DNA of 7,008 nt from Lachnospiraceae bacterium UBA3643 (GTDB taxonomy: Bacteria; Bacillota; Clostridia; Lachnospirales; Lachnospiraceae). Where the stretch lies: positions 1 through 7,008 of the forward strand of contig DFKO01000001.1 in the NCBI GenBank assembly GCA_002373855.1. Direction: 5' to 3'. The position numbers were made by a program, and so were the translations under genes. Shown here one piece after another: positions 1 to 5,241 of this stretch (position 1 is the first letter of the stretch; every line of letters starts with the position of its first letter). Under the pieces are notes generated by a model. It ran no database searches, was not told the DNA's origin, and worked only from the letters and a program-made list of their open reading frames with translations.

Positions 1-2
1 AA

Positions 3-509
3 AATGATACGCCGTACAGTCTTTCAGTTTTTAAAGAAAAGATTAAAGAATGCGGCGCGATAATACTGGATAATGATGCTGTATATTTAAATGATCATAA
101 TATTCAGATTTCCGGTGTATCTCTAAAGCAGAAATATTATAACAAAAAGATAAGCGTCACACCTTCTGTGGATGAGCTTAAGAGTCTGTATAAATCAAGA
201 GATGATGCGTTTAATATAATGTGCGCCCATAATCCGGAGTACGCCGGTGAGTACAGGAAACTTAATCCTGATCTCATTTTATCAGGCCATATGCACGGCG
301 GACTTCTTAGGCTGCCGGGAGGGAGAGGCTTTATAACACCCCGTTATAAGCTTTTTCAAAAAAGATGCTGGGGTGTATATAAAGACGGAAATGTAATACA
401 TATTGTTTCCCAGGGCATGGCCAATCATACGCTGCCGTTGAGATTGTTTAATCCGGGTGAGATTGTGACGGTGGATATTAAGAAAAAACAGATTTTAGAC
501 AATAAATGA
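3..509 (+). CDS. Metallophosphoesterase, C-terminal part (5' end outside window)
   Basis: The reading frame is open from position 3, so the 168 visible residues are the C-terminal part of a longer protein. The GTG at 168 is an internal valine and has no ribosome binding site. Two hallmarks of calcineurin-like phosphoesterases are visible: a Cys-Ala-His-Asn-Pro-Glu-Tyr block at 222-242, supplying a metal-binding His, and Ser-Gly-His-Met-His-Gly-Gly at 282-302, followed by an Arg-Leu-Pro stretch. The GHxHGG-xxRLP form is typical of the YkuE/YaeI branch, whose members are usually membrane-anchored and act at the cell envelope, some on lipid-linked phosphoesters. The N-terminal metal ligands and any membrane anchor lie outside the window, so the substrate cannot be judged. 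The tail ends in a Lys-rich stretch (Asp-Ile-Lys-Lys-Lys-Gln). The family call is firm; the branch is an inference. Confidence 0.88.
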   Translation, partial: NDTPYSLSVFKEKIKECGAIILDNDAVYLNDHNIQISGVSLKQKYYNKKISVTPSVDELKSLYKSRDDAFNIMCAHNPEYAGEYRKLNPDLILSGHMHGGLLRLPGGRGFITPRYKLFQKRCWGVYKDGNVIHIVSQGMANHTLPLRLFNPGEIVTVDIKKKQILDNK

Positions 510-542
510 ACAGGGAAATTAACTGAACATAAATCATTTATT
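501..542 (+). repeat. AT-rich inverted repeat at the phosphoesterase stop codon
   Basis: AATAAATGA at 501-509, which includes the TGA stop, is matched perfectly by its reverse complement TCATTTATT at 534-542, with 24 bases between. The stem is almost all A-T and no T-run follows, so it is a poor intrinsic terminator. It could weakly pair in the mRNA or be chance in AT-rich DNA. Confidence 0.3.
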
Positions 543-570
543 ATGACAGAATAATTTATGGCATTATAAA
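543..570 (+). promoter_or_regulatory. Tentative promoter upstream of scpA
   Basis: ATGACA at 543-548 (5 of 6 with TTGACA) and TATAAA at 565-570 (5 of 6 with TATAAT) are separated by 16 bases. The difficulty is geometry: transcription would start near 577, inside the purine-rich AAAGGG that should serve as ribosome binding site for the ATG at 592, leaving a very short leader. It may be a fortuitous match in AT-rich DNA, with scpAB transcribed from further upstream. Confidence 0.2.
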
Positions 571-591
571 GGGAAAGGGACAGAAATAAAA

Positions 592-1377
592 ATGGCAATC
601 GTTGTTAAACTTGAAGTGTTTGAAGGACCTCTTGATCTCCTTCTTCATCTTATAGAAAAGAATAAAGTGGATATCTTTGATATCCCCATCGTCGAGATCA
701 CAGATCAGTATCTTGAATATGTCCGCAATATGCAGACAGAGGACATGAATGTCATCAGTGAATTCCTCCTCATCGCAGCGACGCTCCTTGATATTAAGTG
801 CAGGATGCTCCTGCCTAAAACTGAGACAGAGGACGATGAGGAGGACGAAGAGGATCCGAGAAAAGAACTGGTTGAAAAACTCCTTGAGTATAAGATGTAT
901 AAATATATGTCTTACGAGCTTAAGGACAGACAGATGGATGCCGGCAAGGCCCTCTTTAAGGCTCCGACTATCCCCGAGCAGATCCTTGAGTACAAGGAGC
1001 CTGTTGACTACACAAAGCTTGTGGGAGATATGACGCTCCAGAAACTTAATGATATCTTTCAGACCATCATGAAGAGGTCAGAGGACAGAGTCGATCCCAT
1101 CAGGAGCAAGTTCGGTAATGTGACCAAGGATGAGATACCCCTTGATGATAAGCAGAAGTATATCTTTACATATCTTATGGCACACAAGAGATGCTCGTTT
1201 ACAGAGCTTCTTGAAAAGCAGCAGAGCAAGATGGAGATAATCGTCACATTTCTCGTAGTACTTGAACTCATGAAGGTTGGCCAGATATCGATCAGCCAGG
1301 ATGAACTCTTTGATGATATCATCATCGAGAGGACGGGAGACGAGATCGGACTTGAAGACGGATTTGCTATCGTATAA
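592..1377 (+). CDS. scpA: Segregation and condensation protein A (ScpA)
   Basis: ScpA is the kleisin subunit of the bacterial SMC-ScpAB condensin: it bridges the SMC head domains, binds a ScpB dimer, and helps organise and segregate newly replicated chromosome origins. The 261-residue length is normal. The signature N-terminal block is clear (Phe-Glu-Gly-Pro-Leu-Asp-Leu-Leu-Leu-His-Leu-Ile-Glu at 10-22, then Asp-Ile-Phe-Asp-Ile-Pro at 27-32). An acidic loop (Glu-Asp-Asp-Glu-Glu-Asp-Glu-Glu-Asp, about 80-88) leads into the central helical region, and a C-terminal winged-helix segment occupies about 185-247 (LLEKQQSKMEIIVTFLVVLEL region), the part that contacts the SMC ATPase head. The ATG at 592 is preceded by AAAGGGA at 574-580, a rather distant ribosome binding site. 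scpB follows after 50 bases, the usual order, supporting co-transcription. Assignment is secure. Confidence 0.97.
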   Translation: MAIVVKLEVFEGPLDLLLHLIEKNKVDIFDIPIVEITDQYLEYVRNMQTEDMNVISEFLLIAATLLDIKCRMLLPKTETEDDEEDEEDPRKELVEKLLEYKMYKYMSYELKDRQMDAGKALFKAPTIPEQILEYKEPVDYTKLVGDMTLQKLNDIFQTIMKRSEDRVDPIRSKFGNVTKDEIPLDDKQKYIFTYLMAHKRCSFTELLEKQQSKMEIIVTFLVVLELMKVGQISISQDELFDDIIIERTGDEIGLEDGFAIV

Positions 1378-1427
1378 ATTCGATCCGCTATATGAAAGGG
1401 AAATATAAAGGGACAGAGGATTTATAA

Positions 1428-2360
1428 ATGTCAGAGAACATAATCGAGAATATGAATGAAAATATTAACGAAAATACAAGTCAGGAAACAGAAGAAACAG
1501 TTCTTGAGGAGACTGAAAACTCAGTGAACGATGAGAGTTCCGGAGAACTTGTTGAAGCACATAATATAGCTGAGACAGAAGTAATTGAATCTGATCCAAA
1601 AGAAAATGAAAAATCAGAAGATGAAGAAACTGAAACTTCTGACTCCCCGGAAAAGTCCGCAAAAACAAAAAAGGCAAAACCCGAGGAGCCCCTCATTGAA
1701 TTAACTGATGAAGAGAAGAAAAAAATCTTTGCTAACACAGAAGCAATCCTGTTTGCTCTCGGCAATTCTGTACAGATATCAAAGCTCTGTGAAGTGTTTG
1801 AATTAAATGAGAGAAGTCTCATGCCTATTCTGGAGGAGATGCAGCAAAAGTATGAGGATGAGGAGAGGGGTATCGAGATGATATTCCTTGAGGGATCCGT
1901 ACAGCTTGGCACTAAAAAGGAGACGTATGAATGCCTTACCAAAATAGCCAAGATACCTGCAAAATATACACTTACAGATACAGTCCTTGAGACACTGTCG
2001 ATCATCGCTTACAAGCAGCCTGTCACAAGGGCCGAGATAGAAAAGATCAGAGGCGTTTCGTGCGACCATGCTATCAGCAAGCTTATCGAGTTTGACTTGA
2101 TAGAAGATGTGGGCCGTCTTGAGGCTCCGGGCCATCCCCTTTTATTTGGTACGACAGAGCAGTTTCTCAGATCCTTTGGAGTTAAATCTATCGGCGATCT
2201 CCCGGCTATCAGTCCGGAACTTGTGGAGGACTTTAAGCATCAGGCTGAAAATGAAGCCTACGGTAAACCGGAGGGAGATGAGGGCGACGATACGGATGCT
2301 CTTATCGGCGACGGCGATGTAAATCCTGAGGACGAGCCGCCTACAATTGTTGAAGTTTAA
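1428..2360 (+). CDS. scpB: Segregation and condensation protein B (ScpB) with long acidic tails
   Basis: ScpB is a dimeric double winged-helix protein that binds the middle of ScpA within the SMC condensin. The conserved core spans about residues 93-272: Thr-Glu-Ala-Ile-Leu-Phe-Ala at 104-110, the family hallmark Ile-Ile-Ala-Tyr-Lys-Gln-Pro-Val-Thr-Arg-Ala-Glu-Ile at 192-204 with Ile-Arg-Gly-Val at 207-210, and Gly-His-Pro-Leu-Leu-Phe-Gly-Thr-Thr at 235-243. At 310 residues it is well over the usual 180-200. The excess is a Glu/Asn/Ser-rich, probably disordered N-terminal tail (about 1-88, beginning with repeated Glu-Asn steps) and an acidic C-terminal tail (about 273-310, Asp/Glu/Gly/Pro). 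A GGACAGAGG purine stretch at 1411-1419 precedes the ATG, supporting this start, and no better start lies nearer the core. Glutamate codon use differs between tail and core. Core assignment is secure; the role of the tails is unknown. Confidence 0.96.
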   Translation: MSENIIENMNENINENTSQETEETVLEETENSVNDESSGELVEAHNIAETEVIESDPKENEKSEDEETETSDSPEKSAKTKKAKPEEPLIELTDEEKKKIFANTEAILFALGNSVQISKLCEVFELNERSLMPILEEMQQKYEDEERGIEMIFLEGSVQLGTKKETYECLTKIAKIPAKYTLTDTVLETLSIIAYKQPVTRAEIEKIRGVSCDHAISKLIEFDLIEDVGRLEAPGHPLLFGTTEQFLRSFGVKSIGDLPAISPELVEDFKHQAENEAYGKPEGDEGDDTDALIGDGDVNPEDEPPTIVEV

Positions 2361-2375
2361 TGTTTTATAATCAAT

Positions 2376-2431
2376 CCGATATCATAAAATTTTCGGCACC
2401 TTACAGTCTGAATTAATGATATCGGTTTTTT
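2376..2431 (+). terminator. Probable intrinsic terminator after scpB
   Basis: CCGATATCAT at 2376-2385 pairs perfectly with ATGATATCGG at 2416-2425 (10-bp stem, 30-base loop), followed at once by six T at 2426-2431. It lies 16 bases after the scpB stop. The loop is long, and a competing small stem is possible (CCGA at 2376-2379 with TCGG at 2393-2396). It separates the condensin genes from the decarboxylase operon. Confidence 0.75.
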
Positions 2432-2455
2432 ATATAAAAATAAGAAAGTTTATAA

Positions 2456-2479
2456 AAATTCTTCTGTAAAAAAGAATTT
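2456..2479 (+). promoter_or_regulatory. Perfect dyad spanning the -35 position (candidate operator)
   Basis: AAATTCTT at 2456-2463 and AAGAATTT at 2472-2479 form a perfect 8-bp inverted repeat around the 8-base centre CTGTAAAA, which contains the predicted -35 hexamer. A repressor or activator dimer bound here would directly compete with or contact RNA polymerase. No T-run follows and it lies upstream of the predicted transcription start, so a protein-binding site is more plausible than an RNA hairpin. The cognate regulator is not recognised, and AT-rich DNA raises the chance-match risk. Confidence 0.4.
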
Positions 2480-2493
2480 AATTATGTTATAGT
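2465..2493 (+). promoter_or_regulatory. Extended -10 promoter of the decarboxylase operon
   Basis: TATAGT at 2488-2493 (5 of 6 with TATAAT) is preceded by TG plus one base (2485-2487), an extended -10 element. This can compensate for the poor -35 (TGTAAA at 2465-2470, 3 of 6, 17-base spacer). Transcription would start near 2500, giving a leader of about 58 bases before the ATG at 2558. It follows the scpB terminator, as expected for a new transcription unit. Confidence 0.6.
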
Positions 2494-2505
2494 AGTGAAA
2501 GTGTG

Positions 2506-2522
2506 GAAATTTTTTGAATTTC
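2506..2522 (+). promoter_or_regulatory. Inverted repeat just downstream of predicted transcription start
   Basis: GAAATT at 2506-2511 and AATTTC at 2517-2522 form a perfect 6-bp dyad around a 5-base centre. It sits a few bases after the predicted start site, where an operator for a repressor would be effective. I do not recognise the motif as a known operator. It could be chance in AT-rich sequence. Confidence 0.25.
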
Positions 2523-2544
2523 TGCTTATTTATTACATTTATGT

Positions 2545-2549
2545 GGAGG
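2545..2549 (+). promoter_or_regulatory. Ribosome binding site fixing the carboxyltransferase start
   Basis: GGAGG lies 8 bases before the ATG at 2558. It settles the start there rather than at the in-frame GTG at 2495, which sits at the predicted transcription start and has no ribosome binding site. Confidence 0.85.
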
Positions 2550-2557
2550 TCTTTAAA

Positions 2558-3949
2558 ATGAGTAGTATGGCAAGCTCAGCGAGCAACCGTATTGATTCGT
2601 TGCTCGACGAAAAAAGTTTCGTTGAAATCGGCAGCGCTATTAAAGCAAGAGCTACTGATTTCAATCTGAAGCAGGTCGATACTCCGTCAGACGGTGTTAT
2701 CACCGGTTACGGTACTATCGATGGCAATCGAGTTTATGTGTACAGCCAGGACTCTAGCGTACTTGGCGGTTCTATAGGCGAGATGCATGCAAAGAAGATT
2801 GTTAATCTCTATGACCTTGCAATCAAGACAGGTACACCCGTGATCGGTCTTATCGACTGTTCAGGTCTTCGTTTGCAGGAGTCTACCGATGCACTTAACG
2901 CACTCGGTGAAATTTATTACAAGCAGTCAATGGCAAAGGGTCTTGTACCTCAGATTGCTGCTGTATTTGGCAACTGTGGTGGTGGTCTTGCACTTATCCC
3001 TTCAATTGCCGACTTTACATTAGTAGAGGAAAAGAACGGCAAACTCTTTGTAAACTCACCTGATGCCCTTGATGGCAACTACTCAGCAAAGTGCGATACC
3101 GCAAGCGCTGATTTCCAGGCTAAAGAATGTGGTACCGTTGATTTTACAGGCGATGAGGCTTCCGTTCTCGATACAATCAGAACTCTTATCTCTATGCTTC
3201 CTCAGAACAATGAGGATGTGGCATTATCAGAGAGCGATGATGATCTTAACAGAAAGTGCGCAGGTCTTGCAGGATTCAAGGGCGATACTGCTGCTCTCCT
3301 TGCAACCATAGCTGACAACAATGACTTCCTTGAGGTTAAGGCAGCATATGCCAAGGATATGGTTACCGGATTTATCAAACTCGACGGCCTTACAGTAGGA
3401 TGCGTTGCAAACAGAACCGAGATCCTCGGTGATGACGGCAAGGCTTCTGAGAAGTTCGAGGCTCGTCTTTCAGTTAACGGTTGCTTAAAGGCAGCTGATT
3501 TCGTTGATTTCTGTGACAGCTTTGGTATTCCCATCCTCACAGTTACAAATGCAGAGGGCTTCAAGGCATGCATGTGCTCAGAGAAGAGAATCGCAAGTGC
3601 TGCATCTACTCTTACACAGGCTTTTGCAAACTGCGATGTACCCAGAGTAAACCTCGTAGTTGGCAAGGCATTCGGCAGCGCATACGTTACCATGAACTCA
3701 AAGGCACTCGGATGTGACCTCACATACGCATGGCCTACAGCTGAGATCGGTACAATGGATGCAAAGCTTGCAGCCGGCATCATGTATGCAGGTGAGTCAC
3801 AGGATACAATAAACGCCAAGGCAGCTGAGTATGCAAAGCTTGCAGGCAGCGCAGCATCAGCAGCAGAGCGTGGATACGTTGACACAGTGATCGATCCCGA
3901 TGACACAAGAAAGCACCTTGTTTATGCATTCGAGATGCTCTTTGCATAA
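2558..3949 (+). CDS. Acyl-CoA-type biotin-dependent carboxyltransferase (12S/MmdA/PccB-like)
   Basis: Cytoplasmic carboxyltransferase that moves a carboxyl group between a CoA ester (malonyl- or methylmalonyl-CoA) and carrier-bound biotin. The 463 residues show the two crotonase-like halves of this family. In the N-half are Asp-Gly-Val-Ile-Thr-Gly-Tyr-Gly (45-52), Val-Leu-Gly-Gly-Ser-Ile-Gly-Glu-Met-His-Ala-Lys-Lys-Ile (68-81) and Cys-Gly-Gly-Gly (140-143). In the C-half are Gly-Lys-Ala-Phe-Gly-Ser-Ala-Tyr (369-376), Met-Asn-Ser-Lys (379-382) and Ala-Trp-Pro-Thr-Ala-Glu-Ile-Gly (391-398). It is shorter than the usual 510 or so, and loops that are usually SGGAR and PGF read CSGLR (101-105) and AEGF (332-335), so activity may be altered. 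Twelve cysteines, including Cys-Met-Cys at 338-340, are noteworthy. First gene of an operon with OadG-, carrier-, OadB- and OadA-like genes, which supports a methylmalonyl-CoA decarboxylase alpha or transcarboxylase 12S role. Substrate not determinable from sequence alone. Confidence 0.9.
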   Translation: MSSMASSASNRIDSLLDEKSFVEIGSAIKARATDFNLKQVDTPSDGVITGYGTIDGNRVYVYSQDSSVLGGSIGEMHAKKIVNLYDLAIKTGTPVIGLIDCSGLRLQESTDALNALGEIYYKQSMAKGLVPQIAAVFGNCGGGLALIPSIADFTLVEEKNGKLFVNSPDALDGNYSAKCDTASADFQAKECGTVDFTGDEASVLDTIRTLISMLPQNNEDVALSESDDDLNRKCAGLAGFKGDTAALLATIADNNDFLEVKAAYAKDMVTGFIKLDGLTVGCVANRTEILGDDGKASEKFEARLSVNGCLKAADFVDFCDSFGIPILTVTNAEGFKACMCSEKRIASAASTLTQAFANCDVPRVNLVVGKAFGSAYVTMNSKALGCDLTYAWPTAEIGTMDAKLAAGIMYAGESQDTINAKAAEYAKLAGSAASAAERGYVDTVIDPDDTRKHLVYAFEMLFA

Positions 3950-3975
3950 GCGGTCTGCTTTACGATTTTACTATT

Positions 3976-3984
3976 AGGAAAGGA
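3976..3984 (+). promoter_or_regulatory. Ribosome binding site favouring the start at 3996
   Basis: AGGAAAGGA at 3976-3984 overlaps the upstream in-frame ATG at 3984, so it cannot serve that codon. It is well placed for the ATG at 3996. The same AAAGGAT layout precedes the last gene (6430-6436, ATG at 6449). Confidence 0.65.
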
Positions 3985-3995
3985 TGACAATTAAG

Positions 3996-4799
3996 ATGAA
4001 AGTTAATAAGACCAAATTATTAGGTTTATTGCTCATGCTTGCCTGTGTCTTTGGATTGACTGCTTGCGGTAGTGGAGAAACAAAAACACTTAAATATGAC
4101 GAACAGAATATTGCACTTCAGGTGAGAAATGCTTACCTCCTTGTCAGCAATGATTACGGTCAGGATGTGATCGATACATTCAGAGAGTTTAATGATGATG
4201 AATTTGATGAGCTCGCTGATCAGATCTACGAGTCAGCCGGTATCAAGACAGAGGGCACAGTATTTGTTAAGGGTGTTGATTCATATCAGAGCGCACTTAC
4301 AGAGCTTGGTACAATTGATGTGACTAAACTTGGTGAGGGTATGAAGTTTGATCCCGATGCCAAGGAACTTATTGTCACAATGCCCCTTAACGGTTCAGTG
4401 AGAGTCGGTGAACTTGAAGTTATCTTTGACAGAAACCTTCATATCACAAGTATCACAACTAATGTTAAGTACAATATTTCAGAGTCAATGCAGAAAGCAG
4501 GAGAGAATACACTTATCGGTATGGGTACAGTATTTGCGATGCTCATACTCATCATGTGTATCATTTACTGCTTCGGTATCATTCCAAAGCTTCAGAAGAG
4601 CAAAGAAGACAAGAAGAAAGCTTCAAATATTGAGAAGGCTTCTGTTGACAATGCGATCGCAGGTATCGTTGAGAGAGAAGAGACTTCAGGTACAGATGAC
4701 CTTGAACTCGTTGCAGTTATATCTGCTGCCATTGCCGCATATGAAGGTTCAACTTCTACAGACGGCTTTGTGGTAAGAAGCATTAGAAGAATCAGATAA
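3996..4799 (+). CDS. oadG: OadG/MmdD-type decarboxylase subunit with N-terminal lipoprotein domain
   Basis: In Na+-pumping decarboxylases, the small gamma/delta subunit anchors the soluble carboxyltransferase to the membrane pump through its C-terminal tail. That tail is clear here: Asp-Asp-Leu-Glu-Leu-Val-Ala-Val-Ile-Ser-Ala-Ala-Ile-Ala-Ala (234-248), then Ser-Thr-Asp-Gly-Phe-Val-Val-Arg-Ser-Ile-Arg-Arg (254-265). A single membrane span lies at about 172-196, followed by a Lys-rich linker. Unusually, the 267-residue protein begins with a lipoprotein signal (Lys-rich start, hydrophobic 8-20, lipobox Leu-Thr-Ala-Cys with Cys24) and has about 145 residues of predicted extracellular domain between lipid anchor and span. 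Classical OadG is about 80 residues with only span and tail. Topology (outside N-domain, cytoplasmic tail) agrees with OadG. An alternative start at 3984 would add four residues and has no usable ribosome binding site. Extracellular domain function unknown. Confidence 0.85.
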   Translation: MKVNKTKLLGLLLMLACVFGLTACGSGETKTLKYDEQNIALQVRNAYLLVSNDYGQDVIDTFREFNDDEFDELADQIYESAGIKTEGTVFVKGVDSYQSALTELGTIDVTKLGEGMKFDPDAKELIVTMPLNGSVRVGELEVIFDRNLHITSITTNVKYNISESMQKAGENTLIGMGTVFAMLILIMCIIYCFGIIPKLQKSKEDKKKASNIEKASVDNAIAGIVEREETSGTDDLELVAVISAAIAAYEGSTSTDGFVVRSIRRIR

Positions 4800-4828
4800 T
4801 CACTAAATATTTCAGGAGGAATTTTACA

Positions 4829-5194
4829 ATGAAAAATTATACAATTACCGTTAATGGCAACGTATATGACGTAACAGTAGAAGAAGGCGCATCTACAGGC
4901 GCAGCACCTAAGGCTGCTCCCAAGGCAGCACCTAAAGCTGCTCCCAAGGCTGCTGCTCCCGCTGCATCAGGCACTGCAGGTTCTGTAAAGATCGAGGCCG
5001 GTGCTGCAGGTAAGGTATTCAAGATCGAGAAGAATGTCGGAGATGCAGTTAAGAAGGGTGATGCAGTAATAGTTATCGAAGCTATGAAGATGGAAATCCC
5101 CGTAGTTGCTCCTCAGGACGGAACAGTTGCATCTGTAAACGTAGCTGTAGGCGATGCAGTAGAAGCAGGCGCTACACTTGCTACACTTAACTAA
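4829..5194 (+). CDS. Biotin carboxyl carrier protein (transcarboxylase 1.3S / decarboxylase gamma type)
   Basis: Small 121-residue swinging-arm protein that carries CO2 as carboxybiotin between carboxyltransferase and membrane pump. An N-terminal beta-rich segment (Tyr-Thr-Ile-Thr-Val-Asn-Gly, 4-10) resembles the start of the 1.3S transcarboxylase and MmdC/GcdC carriers. An Ala-Pro-Lys linker follows (about 25-46), then the biotinyl domain (about 52-121) with Glu-Ala-Met-Lys-Met-Glu at 84-89, Lys87 being the biotinylated residue. The paired half-turns Gly-Asp-Ala-Val-Lys-Lys-Gly (71-77) and Val-Gly-Asp-Ala-Val-Glu-Ala-Gly (107-114) are typical. AGGAGG at 4814-4819 is a strong ribosome binding site and the gap to the upstream gene is 29 bases. 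A separate carrier gene is the methylmalonyl-CoA decarboxylase and transcarboxylase arrangement; oxaloacetate decarboxylases often fuse it to the alpha subunit, which cannot be checked here because the last gene is cut. Confidence 0.95.
   Translation: MKNYTITVNGNVYDVTVEEGASTGAAPKAAPKAAPKAAPKAAAPAASGTAGSVKIEAGAAGKVFKIEKNVGDAVKKGDAVIVIEAMKMEIPVVAPQDGTVASVNVAVGDAVEAGATLATLN
4901..4948 (+). repeat. Two 24-bp tandem repeats encoding the Ala-Pro-Lys linker
   Basis: Units at 4901-4924 and 4925-4948 differ at one base (AAG versus AAA in the fourth codon). Each encodes Ala-Ala-Pro-Lys-Ala-Ala-Pro-Lys, and each unit is itself two diverged 12-base halves that use alternating synonymous codons (GCA-GCA-CCT against GCT-GCT-CCC). 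They form the flexible linker of the biotin carrier; copy number would set linker length. Confidence 0.9.
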
Positions 5195-5241
5195 TTAAGT
5201 ATTTTAGATTATTAACTGTTTTAGTTTTCGGAGGTTAAAAA

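Noticed and set aside
168..509. GTG at 168 as the start of a small phosphoesterase
   Set aside because: The same frame is open back to position 3 with coherent protein sequence, and no ribosome binding site precedes 168; the gene is cut by the window edge.
1481..2005. Minus-strand open frame antisense to scpB
   Set aside because: The Ser/Val/Phe-rich composition is the mirror of the acidic Glu/Asp-rich sense protein; there is no domain or start signal.
2495..2557. Upstream GTG start for the first decarboxylase gene, adding 21 residues
   Set aside because: It lies at the predicted transcription start, has no ribosome binding site, and encodes a hydrophobic stretch unlike the family, while GGAGG at 2545-2549 is well placed for the ATG at 2558.
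3202..3906. Long minus-strand open frame (234 codons) inside the carboxyltransferase gene
   Set aside because: It is fully antisense to a clear family gene, shows no recognisable domain, and can arise from the codon bias of the sense strand.
3948..3960. AAGC/GCTT mini-hairpin after the carboxyltransferase stop
   Set aside because: A 4-bp stem is expected by chance and lies inside a tightly spaced operon.
5185..5200. ACTTAA/TTAAGT hairpin at the biotin carrier stop codon, followed by ATTTTAG
   Set aside because: The stem is only 6 bp and AT-rich, with no real T-run; too weak to call a terminator, though it might slightly affect mRNA stability.
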